Virus record (IMG/VR): IMGVR_UViG_3300009285_001483
Location: 1 to 38,069 of that record
Strand: one strand, 5' to 3'
DNA length: 38,069 nucleotides
Source of the DNA: a virus
The translations under genes and the position numbers were made by a program. The notes under the pieces are model-generated. The model saw nothing but the letters and a program-made list of their open reading frames with translations, was not told the origin of the DNA and did not search any database. Below are positions 22,106 to 32,200 of this stretch, one piece after another (positions within the stretch are counted from its first letter, which is position 1; every line of letters begins with the position of its first letter).

Positions 22106-23521
22106 ATGTTTAAAATTAACCCATTCACTGGAAAATTCGATTGGGTTATCACTGATCACGGTGGTCTGTCCGGTCTTGGGGACGACGACCATCCGCAGTA
22201 TTTATTGAGTGCTACTGCGGTGACGACCTATGTTCCCTACACCGGAGCTACAGGCGATGTCAATCTTGGTACGCACTCAATTCGAGCAGACGAAGGATTT
22301 TGGTCGGGTATAACGCCCTCACCCACAACAGGCAAATTTGATATAGAACACACTCAAACAGCCGCTGATTTATATCAACTTGGAAAATTTAATCTTAGTC
22401 GCACCACTGCCTCAGCGGGCGTTGATGTAGCACTTTTTGTTGCGGGTCTTATAAGCACCGGCGCAAATGCAACTGGAGGTATGATAGGTGTTAGCGGGCA
22501 GGTAGGGCTTGCCGCTTCACAAAGTGGACAAATAAATGGTAATTTAATAGGAGTGAATTTTTTAACTCGATTGAATGGTACTGCGATAATTACGGGGAAT
22601 GTTATAGGAAGTAATGGAGTGATATCTTTAGGCGCTAATTCATCGCACACTGCTCCAGCTGTGTATGGTGCATTGGGAGATATAGAAGATGGGCGTACAA
22701 CAAGTTTAGGTGGTTCAATCACAGATATGGCATTGGTAGGAGCAGTTGATATTCTTGGATATTACAATGTAACAACCAAGCGAGGATTTTGGGGGAATTA
22801 CACAAATACAGTATCGCAAGGAGTAGTCACTTTTTACGGGATTGAGCTTAACAAAGTAGCACAAGGCACAACCACAAACATCGCCATCCAACTGGATGGC
22901 ACGGCAGAGGCAGCTCAGGGGATTAGGTGGGGGTATGACGGAGATGCAGCCAATTTGTATAAAGGCGCGGCCGGTACGGTTAAGACGGATGGATCATTTT
23001 CAGCTTCACAACTTATATCTACGATAGCAATAGGAACAGCACCTTTAACTATCACATCTACCACAAAAGTAACCAATCTTAATGCGGACTTACTAGATGA
23101 TCAAACAGGCTCATACTATTTAGACGCAACTAATTTTACAGGAACGAATTGGACAGATTTAACAGACGGAGGAAATACTACACTTCATACCCATACTGCT
23201 TCAGTTGCAAAGGGAGAGGATTATACACTGCTTAGTGCTGATGTTGGAAAAACTTATTACAACACAGCGGCAATTGTTTTGACTTTACCCACAGGGGTTG
23301 ACGGATATAGATATAGATTTATTGTTCAGCATAATTCTTATCTCAAGATTTTAGCCGTTGGCACTGATGTTATTCGGTATATTGATACAGTTTCAGCGGC
23401 AGCAGGATATTTTCGGTCTGATACTGTAGGAAATACTTGTGAAATGGAGTTTGCCAACGGTACATGGTTTATTCATTCACTTGAGGCAAAGGAATCATCT
23501 CCTTGGCTTGTAGACGTATAA
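22106..23521 (+). CDS. Tail/head fibre protein (471 aa)
   Basis: The N-terminus MFKINPFTGKFDWVITDHGG, followed by GDDDHPQYL and TYVPYTGATGDVNLG, is a recurrent phage-fibre head. The middle is glycine- and threonine-rich with alternating strands (about 100-330), consistent with a trimeric beta fibre, and the C-terminal 130 residues (from SVAKGEDYTLLSADVGKTYY) look like a globular tip that may bind the host surface. It starts 1 base after the upstream stop. Confidence 0.7.
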   Translation: MFKINPFTGKFDWVITDHGGLSGLGDDDHPQYLLSATAVTTYVPYTGATGDVNLGTHSIRADEGFWSGITPSPTTGKFDIEHTQTAADLYQLGKFNLSRTTASAGVDVALFVAGLISTGANATGGMIGVSGQVGLAASQSGQINGNLIGVNFLTRLNGTAIITGNVIGSNGVISLGANSSHTAPAVYGALGDIEDGRTTSLGGSITDMALVGAVDILGYYNVTTKRGFWGNYTNTVSQGVVTFYGIELNKVAQGTTTNIAIQLDGTAEAAQGIRWGYDGDAANLYKGAAGTVKTDGSFSASQLISTIAIGTAPLTITSTTKVTNLNADLLDDQTGSYYLDATNFTGTNWTDLTDGGNTTLHTHTASVAKGEDYTLLSADVGKTYYNTAAIVLTLPTGVDGYRYRFIVQHNSYLKILAVGTDVIRYIDTVSAAAGYFRSDTVGNTCEMEFANGTWFIHSLEAKESSPWLVDV

Positions 23522-23522
23522 T

Positions 23523-23645
23523 ATGGCTTTTGCATTCAATATACCAAATCCGACAGTCTGTGAAGACGTCAAGGACGCCTTTGCGCCCGGCTCAAGTATA
23601 GTCGATTCAGGCATTACTACAACAGATCCTAAAGAAACCATTTAA
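23523..23645 (+). CDS. 40-aa small protein
   Basis: ATG follows the fibre stop by 1 base. The product is MAFAFNIPNPTVCEDVKDAF plus a Ser/Thr-rich end. It fills a 130-base gap, and its spacing to both neighbours fits the operon, but the function is unknown. It could be a fibre N-terminal-type peptide. Confidence 0.5.
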   Translation: MAFAFNIPNPTVCEDVKDAFAPGSSIVDSGITTTDPKETI

Positions 23646-23654
23646 TTATATTTT

Positions 23655-24593
23655 ATGGCTAATACATATTACAAGGCAGCAAAAGCAGATACACAAGCAT
23701 TTTTAGGTGACTTTGCTCGTTTTCTGGTTAATGATCTTGGTGGTTTTACCGGCCCTGGGTGGACAATAATCGATACATATAGTAGCGGGGCCGCCTCACC
23801 TCACGAAGTGCCAGGAACAGCAACGGATATGGATTCTTTGGCTGCCGATAATGCTTGGAGAACAAATTTACCCGTGACCAATGATTATATTATTTTAAAA
23901 GCAAACGGTGGTTCGTTGTTTCAACTTGGTATTGAATATCAGTCAACGACTGTTATTCGGTTCATTCTTGCTCCGCTTGGCGGTTGGTCGACGGGGGCGG
24001 ATAATGCCGACATGACAACTGCAGGTAACTGGGGTAGTGCAAAAGTGACCACAATTGATATGACGATTGTGAACACATCAATAACTTGGTCAATTGTTTC
24101 AAACACAACACGTTTTATTCTTTTTGCTGATAATAGTCCAACATTTGATTGGATGTATTGTGGAGATTTAGTAGATGTTCATACAGGAGATACGACTAGT
24201 GCTACGATTACCCCATATACAGCTAATGTCTTTTTCCGATCTAATTCAGCTTTGGCCAGTTCGGCTTCGGTAGGGAATAAGCTTTCAGCTGTAGATAATT
24301 CAACTACAATTGATATGTTCCCCTGTGATTTTTTTACAGGAAATGCGACGGTTGGAACCACATCAGGTTATTTTCAGGATACAGCTTCGGGCGAATATCG
24401 ACTTATCCCTGTATATTTGGTGTGTCTTACCGCTTCGCATGTTGGGACTATTGGTAAGTTTGATGGAGTTTATACCACGCAAAAGTTTGCTACGGGTAAA
24501 GGGAACTTTGCTTCTTTAGACTATGTTTGGGCCTCTAATAATGCCTCTTATCTTCCTATTATTTGGGACTGGGATGGCGTAACTGCTTTTTAA
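23655..24593 (+). CDS. 312-aa structural protein, unknown
   Basis: The product starts MANTYYKAAKADTQAFLGDF with a helix (FARFLVNDLGGF), then many aromatic strands (WSIVSNTTRFILFADN, WMYCGDLVDVHTGD) and ends LPIIWDWDGVTAF. The mixed beta composition, low charge and position between fibres and lysis genes point to a virion surface or tail protein. No motif was recognised. Confidence 0.6.
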   Translation: MANTYYKAAKADTQAFLGDFARFLVNDLGGFTGPGWTIIDTYSSGAASPHEVPGTATDMDSLAADNAWRTNLPVTNDYIILKANGGSLFQLGIEYQSTTVIRFILAPLGGWSTGADNADMTTAGNWGSAKVTTIDMTIVNTSITWSIVSNTTRFILFADNSPTFDWMYCGDLVDVHTGDTTSATITPYTANVFFRSNSALASSASVGNKLSAVDNSTTIDMFPCDFFTGNATVGTTSGYFQDTASGEYRLIPVYLVCLTASHVGTIGKFDGVYTTQKFATGKGNFASLDYVWASNNASYLPIIWDWDGVTAF

Positions 24594-24595
24594 TT

Positions 24596-24883
24596 ATGGC
24601 ATTTCTTAAAACAGTCAAAAACCCACACAAACCTAGTGAAAATTATGAAAATGCGTATTGGTATATTGTTCGAATTATCGCTGATTGGTGCACAAACAAA
24701 GCTGAAGTATATCTGGCGGTACATATTGACTCAAATAAGACAGGTGCTCCAATTCAATCATATAAAGTAGAGATTGATAATGGAGTTTTTGCGACAGTTT
24801 TCAACAAAAAAACAATTCTTGTCCAAAAAATCTATGAGTATATTAAAACACTTGGTGAGTTTAGTGGTGTAATCGATGTTTAA
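24596..24883 (+). CDS. 95-aa protein, unknown
   Basis: The product starts MAFLKTVKNPHKPSENYENA and has an aromatic helix (YWYIVRIIADWCTNKAEVYL), then basic and polar segments. ATG 24596 is used because it matches the usual TTATGG context and follows the upstream stop by 2 bases. No family is evident. Confidence 0.55.
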   Translation: MAFLKTVKNPHKPSENYENAYWYIVRIIADWCTNKAEVYLAVHIDSNKTGAPIQSYKVEIDNGVFATVFNKKTILVQKIYEYIKTLGEFSGVIDV

Positions 24884-24884
24884 T

Positions 24885-25136
24885 ATGCAAGATAAACACG
24901 AAATCCTGGACAAATTGTTTGACTTGGAACGCAGATTAAGCGAAAAAATAGATACGAAAGTTTCGTGGAAAGAATACTGGACTATTTTCGCAATCCAAAT
25001 GACCCTTATTCTCGGAGTATTAGGTATCATTTACGCAAAACTTGAGAAAATTGACGAAAACGGTCAATCAACCAAAAATGTCGTACAAAGTATCCAAGGC
25101 AAACTTGAACCTTACGATATTATTTATAAAGATTAA
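24885..25136 (+). CDS. Small membrane protein with one transmembrane helix (lysis-associated?)
   Basis: The 83-aa product from ATG 24885 (ATG 24876 would add 3) has an amphipathic N-terminal helix (MQDKHEILDKLFDLERRLSE), one membrane segment (WTIFAIQMTLILGVLGIIYA) and a charged C-terminal part. It lies just before the M23 endopeptidase and holin genes, so it may be a holin, antiholin or XhlA-like partner. Membrane topology is inferred only from hydrophobicity. Confidence 0.6.
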   Translation: MQDKHEILDKLFDLERRLSEKIDTKVSWKEYWTIFAIQMTLILGVLGIIYAKLEKIDENGQSTKNVVQSIQGKLEPYDIIYKD

Positions 25137-25138
25137 AT

Positions 25139-25252
25139 ATGCCATCACTCATTTTCAAGAAAAAAAACAAACCAAAAGCAATGCTAAGTAAAAAGAAAAA
25201 ATTAAAAATGAAGAAAAAATATCAGCCTAAAAATGTAAATAACATGGTATGA
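25139..25252 (+). CDS. 37-aa lysine-rich protein
   Basis: ATG 25139 begins MPSLIFKKKNKPKAMLSKKK, then LKMKKKYQPKN; nearly half of the residues are K. It ends in an ATGA overlap with the endolysin gene, which supports translation. It resembles the 34-aa basic protein at 8800-8904. It may bind nucleic acid or membrane; the role is unknown. Confidence 0.55.
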   Translation: MPSLIFKKKNKPKAMLSKKKKLKMKKKYQPKNVNNMV

Positions 25253-25944
25253 ACATTCGCTGCCCCCTTCAAAAATTCTATCTTTGGAATGGGAAAATCG
25301 CCATTATCAATCAGCTTTTCGCAGAAAACCCGAATAAGTATTCTTATGGTCCGGAAGGGCACACAGGGATTGATTTCAAGACGATAGGATACTGGAAATA
25401 CAAGAGGCACTTCAATAATTGGAAGCAAACACCAAGAACCATAAAACAAGAAGAGGGTCGTATTCCGACTGTTGCAGCGCACGACGGGACACTATCAGCG
25501 ATTCTCTATAACGATAGAAAAGGCCTTGGTTGGGGCATGAAGGTGACAAGTGACATAATGATAGAGGACGGCCTCGAAACGCAGTACAACACGTTATATT
25601 GGCATATAGAGACGCCGTGGCAATCCCTCAAAGCATTTACGGGTGTTTGGAACCTCATTTTGAGAAAAACAAAAGTCAAAAAAGGATCAATTATTGCCAT
25701 TTGCGGGAACAACGGAAAATCCACCGGCCCACATCTTCATTTTGAATTGCGTCGGAGACGCAAGATAAACGGAGCATGGACTGAGTGGGTCAAACTTGAT
25801 CCGATTCAATACTTTGACGATAACGAAGTCGTGTATCAGCGGACTGGTGGTATTGGTAAACAAAACAAATCTTTTTATCAAGGAAAAGAAATTACAGAAG
25901 AACAAAAAAATACAATTCTTAATTCTTTACCAAAAGTTATATGA
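25249..25944 (+). CDS. M23-family (LytM/lysostaphin-like) endopeptidase, probable endolysin
   Basis: The 231-aa protein has the M23 zinc motifs: H38 and D42 in EGHTGIDF, H119 in YWHIE, and H162/H164 in GPHLHFEL (about 160-167). These enzymes cut peptide cross-bridges of peptidoglycan. Position directly before the holin supports an endolysin, although M23 domains also occur in virion-bound lysins. No signal peptide is visible, so it would need the holin for release. The C-terminal 60 residues are an unclassified extension. Confidence 0.85.
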   Translation: MNIRCPLQKFYLWNGKIAIINQLFAENPNKYSYGPEGHTGIDFKTIGYWKYKRHFNNWKQTPRTIKQEEGRIPTVAAHDGTLSAILYNDRKGLGWGMKVTSDIMIEDGLETQYNTLYWHIETPWQSLKAFTGVWNLILRKTKVKKGSIIAICGNNGKSTGPHLHFELRRRRKINGAWTEWVKLDPIQYFDDNEVVYQRTGGIGKQNKSFYQGKEITEEQKNTILNSLPKVI

Positions 25945-26156
25945 GACAAATAATTTCAGACCATTGGAAACGCTATTTACGGAGTTCTGGGATAACATTT
26001 TTGGCCGGTTTCGGAGTGGCTATTCTTCCAGAATTAGATAATTTATCGGCTGGATCGGTTGGATGGAGCGCGTTGTGGGGTGTTTTTTTTGCGGGGGTTC
26101 GCGGCGGATTGAAGTTATTGGTTGAGACTTTTTTGGCTTGGTACAACAAAAAATAA
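25941..26156 (+). CDS. Holin
   Basis: The 71-aa product has two hydrophobic segments (ITFLAGFGVAILPEL and WSALWGVFFAGVRGGLKLL) flanked by charged ends, with a KK C-terminus, the usual size and layout of small class II holins. It overlaps the endolysin stop by 4 bases. A strong terminator follows at 26163-26193, closing the lysis cassette. Confidence 0.75.
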   Translation: MRQIISDHWKRYLRSSGITFLAGFGVAILPELDNLSAGSVGWSALWGVFFAGVRGGLKLLVETFLAWYNKK

Positions 26157-26162
26157 AGGATT

Positions 26163-26193
26163 TTGTTACAGGTTGAAACCGTGACAATTTTTT
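26163..26193 (+). terminator. Rho-independent terminator after the holin
   Basis: A 10-bp stem (26163-26173 with 26178-26187, one bulged A and one G.U on the plus strand) closes on TGAA and is followed by six T. It should end the transcript after the lysis genes, or be read through for the tail genes. Confidence 0.85.
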
Positions 26194-26289
26194 ACAGTTT
26201 CAAATACGCTCTTGATTACGCAGTGCGCCCAATACTCACTTTAGCGAGTGGACGATAGGCGACAACACCGGCGAATTGACGGCAGGAAA

Positions 26290-26363
26290 TACCACGCGAG
26301 CGCAGTAAAAAGTGGTAATGTCCTTTTGCCCCCTATTCTCTTTTCAGAGTCATGGTAGGGGGC
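26290..26363 (+). promoter_or_regulatory. Two hairpins before the connector gene
   Basis: TACCAC (26290-26295) pairs with GTGGTA (26312-26317). GCCCCCTA (26328-26335) pairs perfectly with TAGGGGGC (26356-26363), with an inner CTCT/AGAG hairpin at 26338-26349. They lie between the terminator and the next ATG (26386). No clear promoter was seen in this 190-base gap. Confidence 0.5.
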
Positions 26364-26385
26364 GAAGATGACATAACTTTACAAT

Positions 26386-27813
26386 ATGGCATACGAACAG
26401 CCTCGGATAATTGATGTAAAAGGACGCACAATCACCATTGCTCATTTAGAATTACCGGAGCACCCCGCAACGATTTTGACAGCCGATGTCGCAGCAGCAG
26501 GGACAGCACTAACAGTTTTAGACAATGCTGGGTTTGCAGATGAACAAAAAATAGTAATTGGTGAACTTGGTAAAGAACAGTCGGAAATAAAAGTCGTAGA
26601 TGCTGCTGTTACTGCTGGAACGTCGCTGACTTCAACAGCAGTGACATTTGCTCATTCAGTCGGGGCATCTATTCGGCGTATTTTGTTCGATCAGTGGCGT
26701 ATCTATGGCAATTCAACAAATACGACAGTTGGGGCAACGCTCGTGGCAACTATAGATGTCCAAGTAGACGCTCCGTTTACAACGTATGTCAACACTAGCA
26801 CAGAGTACAACTTCTACTTTGCGCTTCCTTATGATTCGGCTGCTTCTTTGACAAGCACGACATATAGTGATGGCGTATCGAATACAACAGGGTATGCGGA
26901 TAATTCGATTGGTTCGCTTTTTGAGTCTGCACTAGAGGCAAATAACGCTAAAATAGGCCAAAAAATTACCCAAACATTCCTGTATCAAGAAGCGAATGAT
27001 TGCTTGCATTACATCGCCCACAAACTCAAACGCTGGTCGAATTTGCAAAGTTTTGACTATGTTTTAGGCCAAGCACTCCGAGGGACGTACTCGTTTACCA
27101 TGCCAAGCGACGCGCAAGATGTGAATAGCCCGAAGTCGGTGCTTGGTATTCGTGTCGGCGGCAGTCAGAACTTGCGCTACCTTGATAAACGAGATTGGGA
27201 GAATCAACTTGTAGATTCTATACGGACACAGGTGCGTACAGAGGGAGCTATCGGAGCGACGACACTTGAAATTGATAACTCATACGATTTTGCTGATTCC
27301 GGTTCGGTGAATGTATATGTTTCTGGGACGCTTCAGACAATTACTTATACCGGAGTGACTCGTTCTGCGACTGCTGGGGTGCTTACAGGAGTTCCTGCGT
27401 CTGGTACTGGGTCAATCACTGCAACAATTCCTGTAGACACGAATGTTTGGTATGGGGAAAACGAGGGATCACCATCATATTTCACGGTGTACGACGGAGA
27501 TATCTATATCTGGGCACTCCCCGACAGTGCGAACGATAACATGAATGTCTACTTGGACTATTACACGACCAAAACATCAGTGGATTCTCCCGCTGATACT
27601 ATCGAATTTCCACGATATGACGCGGTGAAACACTGGCTGATCTGGAAAATTCGATCTCGTAACAATGCGTCGGGTAAGCTCGACATGCAAGACGGAGACA
27701 AGTTCATGTTCGATGACATAGTGAATACGATGATAAGACGTGAGGTCACGGGACAAAAGTATCGCAAAAAGCCTAATTACAATGGGATATTTTACAACGA
27801 TCGTGTTTTTTAG
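26386..27813 (+). CDS. Putative head-tail connector/adaptor protein
   Basis: The 475-aa product starts MAYEQPRIIDVKGRTITIAH. The N-terminal half is a beta domain with many T/A/V residues; a helical segment (FLYQEANDCLHYIAHKLKRW) follows, then another Ig-like beta part and a C-terminal helical section (AVKHWLIWKIRSRNNASGK). Helical cores with inserted beta domains, just before the nozzle-like gene, resemble phage adaptor proteins (P22 gp4 / tail tube A type). Assignment is by context and layout. Confidence 0.5.
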   Translation: MAYEQPRIIDVKGRTITIAHLELPEHPATILTADVAAAGTALTVLDNAGFADEQKIVIGELGKEQSEIKVVDAAVTAGTSLTSTAVTFAHSVGASIRRILFDQWRIYGNSTNTTVGATLVATIDVQVDAPFTTYVNTSTEYNFYFALPYDSAASLTSTTYSDGVSNTTGYADNSIGSLFESALEANNAKIGQKITQTFLYQEANDCLHYIAHKLKRWSNLQSFDYVLGQALRGTYSFTMPSDAQDVNSPKSVLGIRVGGSQNLRYLDKRDWENQLVDSIRTQVRTEGAIGATTLEIDNSYDFADSGSVNVYVSGTLQTITYTGVTRSATAGVLTGVPASGTGSITATIPVDTNVWYGENEGSPSYFTVYDGDIYIWALPDSANDNMNVYLDYYTTKTSVDSPADTIEFPRYDAVKHWLIWKIRSRNNASGKLDMQDGDKFMFDDIVNTMIRREVTGQKYRKKPNYNGIFYNDRVF

Positions 27814-27816
27814 CGT

Positions 27817-29250
27817 ATGGCCCAATACATTTTTAATGATGTGTCTGCTGGCGTCATACAATCTATAAAATGGAATCTTGTACCACCAAACTCGGTATCT
27901 CATGCCGTGAATGTTATTTTTGATGATGTCTACGGTGAAGCAGTCGTTAGAAAAGGACTGACGATTAAAGGCAGCCAGCTTGTTGCTGAAGATAATACGA
28001 TTAACGGGCTATTTTACTTTAAAGACACGGCTGGAAGCGCACAGAAGCTCATCGCTGCGGTGAATGAGCCTGGCGATGGTTCGCAATCACTTTTGTACTT
28101 TGATGGTGCGGCGTGGCAGACAGGAAAAACAGGACTCACTTCAAGTCTGAAAACACGCTTTGAGACATTTTTAGATGAGGTGGTCATGGTCAACGGCACC
28201 AATACTCCACTGGCAAGTTCGAATGGTCAAACGTGGGCTGCTAGCACCGCGCTGGCAACGAGTAGTATGCCTGTTGGAAAGTTTATACGGGTATACAAAG
28301 ATCAGGTATGCGTTGCTGGGGTTTCGAGTGAACCAGACGCGGTATATATCTCCTCTGTGCCAAACACCGCAGGAACAGCTATTTCGTGGTCTACAGGGAA
28401 TAGGAAAATACGGATCAATCCTGAGGATGGATCAAATATCACTGGCCTTGGCGAGGTATCAACACTTCTCATTGTCTTCAAAGAAGACGGCATGTATCGG
28501 TGGAACAACAGCGCGACTGACGCTGACCAAATTATCAATGTTGGGTGCTCATCGCAAGAAAGTATCGTCAATGTGGGCGGGGGACTTTTGTCATTTTTCA
28601 ATCAACATGGGGTGTGGATTACTACCGGAGAACAGCCAATTTTAATATCAAAACGTGTCCAGAAGTGGATTGATGGTATGTCTGCCTCGTATTACACAAA
28701 TGTTGCCTCGTATGGGGACGGAGAACATCTTTTTGTTTCAATTGGTGACTGCACTGTGGATGGTGCGTCTTACAACAACGTGGTGCTTCGGTATACAGTC
28801 TCAACGAAAGAATGGACAGCATATTCATATCCGTATGAGTTCCGAGCGTTTTCACGTTTTTTGAATGGAAACGAAACGCAAATTGTTGGTGGTGATACCA
28901 CAGCACGGGTACTCCAGCTTGAATCAACATCACTTACTGATAATGGCACAGCGATAGGATTCCAGCTTGAATCACACGATATTGATTTTGGGAGTCGAGG
29001 GTTGGTCAAAACAATTCAAGAAAGAATCATGGCCTACGGGATTAACCCTGCGTCTGCGATTGTACAAGTGAAAGTGGAGTTTGGTGATTGGGTGACTCTT
29101 GGAACAATGAACCAGCAAATCGAAAACTTTATGATCCGTGAATTGCGTGGTCGGTTTTTTCGTTTTCGTATTGTTGGAACATCAAATACAGCCCGGTTCC
29201 GGTTTCAAGGTCTTGAATTGCCCAATGTTTCGCCACTGGACTATGCCTAA
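27817..29250 (+). CDS. Tail nozzle/hub-like protein (beta-propeller type)
   Basis: The 477-aa protein opens with FNDVSAGVIQSIKWNLVPPN and continues with repeated strands such as LLYFDGAAWQTG, VYISSVPNTAGTA, GGGLLSFFNQHGVWITTG and EWTAYSYPYEFRAFSR. Four-stranded blocks with WTA and GVW motifs are typical of the propeller of podovirus nozzle proteins (P22 gp10 / T7 gp12-like). It would close or line the tail tip. It overlaps the next gene by 8 bases. Confidence 0.55.
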   Translation: MAQYIFNDVSAGVIQSIKWNLVPPNSVSHAVNVIFDDVYGEAVVRKGLTIKGSQLVAEDNTINGLFYFKDTAGSAQKLIAAVNEPGDGSQSLLYFDGAAWQTGKTGLTSSLKTRFETFLDEVVMVNGTNTPLASSNGQTWAASTALATSSMPVGKFIRVYKDQVCVAGVSSEPDAVYISSVPNTAGTAISWSTGNRKIRINPEDGSNITGLGEVSTLLIVFKEDGMYRWNNSATDADQIINVGCSSQESIVNVGGGLLSFFNQHGVWITTGEQPILISKRVQKWIDGMSASYYTNVASYGDGEHLFVSIGDCTVDGASYNNVVLRYTVSTKEWTAYSYPYEFRAFSRFLNGNETQIVGGDTTARVLQLESTSLTDNGTAIGFQLESHDIDFGSRGLVKTIQERIMAYGINPASAIVQVKVEFGDWVTLGTMNQQIENFMIRELRGRFFRFRIVGTSNTARFRFQGLELPNVSPLDYA

Positions 29251-32200
29251 CAATGAATACACAATTTTTGATCCTCTGATAGGGTTGAACGCATGGCTAC
29301 AGAAAACACAGCCACAGCCTTTGGATACTCTTTCTAATCTTGGGACAACACCGAGTGGATCAAGTGATCCATATAATTCAAGCTCGACTCTCTCAAACCC
29401 TCTCAGTCAAGGGTTGCCAACAGGGGTGATATTGTCCGGTGAAATTGGTCAGCTCATTGGCCACGGAAAGAAAACTTTTACCGACACCACAAATGGCTGG
29501 CTTCAAGGAGTGGATACGGACGGTGTGTATAAGTGGTTGATTGGTGGCTCCTCGTATTCCATTGATTGGAGCGTGACGACAGAAGGGGTGCTTACAATAA
29601 ACGGCGTTCTTGTTTCCGGTTCAATTATTACCGGCGAAATTCATATTCCCGACGAAGACACAACCGCAAACAGTTTTCATGTTAATACCACAGGAAACAC
29701 ATGGTGGGGAACAACAGAAAGCAGTTTTAATTCAGACAATACCAATGCGACCGCTTATGTACTAAGCACAGGAGAAGCACGGTTTGCAGATATAACAATT
29801 ACAGGAACGTCTGATGTATCACTTGGCACAGGTTCTTCAATCCTCAAGGCAAATAGTACGGATGGAATATGGCTGGGGAATGGGGCTTTTGCCTCGGCTC
29901 TTTTTTCTGTCTCTCTGGCGGGCGCTATAAAATCCACAAGTGGGGTTATTGGTGGCTGGACACTTTCTGCAACTCAATTTTCATCCGCCTCAGCGTTTAT
30001 TGACTCATCTGTCCCTTCAATAGGTCTGGGATCGGTTACTGATTATTTCACTGGTATTGGGTTTTGGGTCGGTCTTTCTTCCGCGGCATATAAACTCCAT
30101 ATCGGTGATCCTGATAATGATTATCTGAAATGGGATGGAGCGAACCTTGAGGTAACAGGCACGATTATTGCAACCACCGCGACGATCTCATCGACGACTA
30201 CGGATACGTTTACGATCAATAGTGATCTCACTGATTCAAATGTTGATCTTGTTTTTGGGCGCACAACTGGGGGGAATGCGACGATGCGGTGGAATGGGAC
30301 AAAAGTAACCTTGGACAAATTATTTGAAGTTCCTATTTCCACTGCGGGGGGCTCTATTCGCTCAACTCGTACTGTATCGTCATCAAATGTTGGAGGCTTC
30401 CTCTTGGCAGGGTATAACGCATCATCTGCCGTGACTGACTATGCACTGATTCATGGAGTTGTGGAGGTAAATACAGCAGGAGCAGAATATGGAGCATTCC
30501 GTATTGATACGATGACGAATGGGGCTCTTACGGCCAAGGTCTGGATTGAGGGGACTGGCGACGTTGGGATAGGGACAACCAACCCAATATATAAACTCGA
30601 TGTTGCTGGTCGACTGCGATCTTTGGATTCTACGAATGGTGGGGGAATTTGGCTTGGCAAGTCTGGAGACAAATCATTTCTTGGAAGAAGTTCAACTGAT
30701 ACGTATACCGGTATTTGGGATGGAGATAACTGGGCAATGATTATCACAGACACCACAGGCTTAATCGGGGTGAATAATCTCTCACCGACCGCACGCATGG
30801 ATATTATTGATACTAGTGAGCCATTACGCCTTGGCTATGACGTTTTAAACTATGTTTCTTTTACCGTCTCCAGTGGTGGCAACCTTACCGTCGCACCAAC
30901 AGGGGATTTTATCTTCAACCCGACAGGGAACGATATTTTGCCAACCACAAATTACGACCTCAATTTAGGTTCTTTAAGTAAAAAATATCTTACACTCCAT
31001 GCGGCCGAATTGTGGGTTGAAACATTGGTAGCACAAAATACGATCGCGACAATCGGTGGGCGTATTCTTGTTGGCCCAACAACGACATTAACGAGAGACC
31101 TAACAGACGTGGCGACAACAATTTATGTCAAACACAATGAGATGGCTTCGGGGGACAGAGCGTATATGGAAGCTGACGGAAAGGTGGAATTTTTTGCCAT
31201 TACAAGTGCGGCCACTCTTGAAGCAGAGGGGGACTATTCCTATACTGTTACACGCAATCTAGACAGTTCAGGAGCGAATCTTTGGTATGCTGGTGACGCA
31301 ATGTTTAACACTGGAACTACAGGAGATGGATTTATCGATCTCTATTCCATAAACGGAGTAAAAGCAGCGAGCGAAGCAGGGCCAACGATTGTCGGCAATG
31401 TTCGCAATTCTGCGACATATAATGATTGGACATCTCATTGGGCAATAGGGAATTTGAATGGGCTATATGGGTATGGAGTGACAACGTATGGTGTGGCCAT
31501 GGGGGAATATGCGGCCTCGAAAGCACACATCACGATTGATTCTACCAATGGTTTTCGTATCTTTACTGGTACAGGTACGGTTGTTGGTCAATGGAATGCC
31601 ACAGGTTCGATTACTGTTGGAAATACATCAACTGAACATGTAGCAATTTCTTCGACTGCAGTACAGATAAAGGATGGCTCGACTATTTACACTGATCTCA
31701 CTGCAGGAGTTCTTTCGTTAGGGGACACTTCAAATGAACACACGCTCATCAATACCTCTGGAGTTGCATTGAAAGATGGATCGAATGTGTACGCGCTCTT
31801 TGCGGCAACCACAACAATCGGACTTACGGCTTCTGAGCATGTTAGCATCAGTAGTACGGCAGTACAGATTAAGGATGGTTCAACGGTCTACACTGATTTA
31901 ACCGCAGGAGTTTTGTCTTTAGGAGATACATCAAACGAACATGTACTGGTGAATACAACAGGGGTATCTCTGAAAGATTCTACCAATGTTTATGGAGTAT
32001 TCGCGGCAACAACTACCATAGGACTAACTGCGTCCGAGCATGTCAGTATTTCTTCAACTGCTGTCCAAATTAAGGATGGGTCGACAGTCTATACCGACTT
32101 GACCGCGGGTGTATTAACTCTGGGATTGGTGAGTGGTGGTGAATATGTAACGATTGATGGTACAAACGGAATTAAAATGTATGGTGGCGCAACACTTAAT

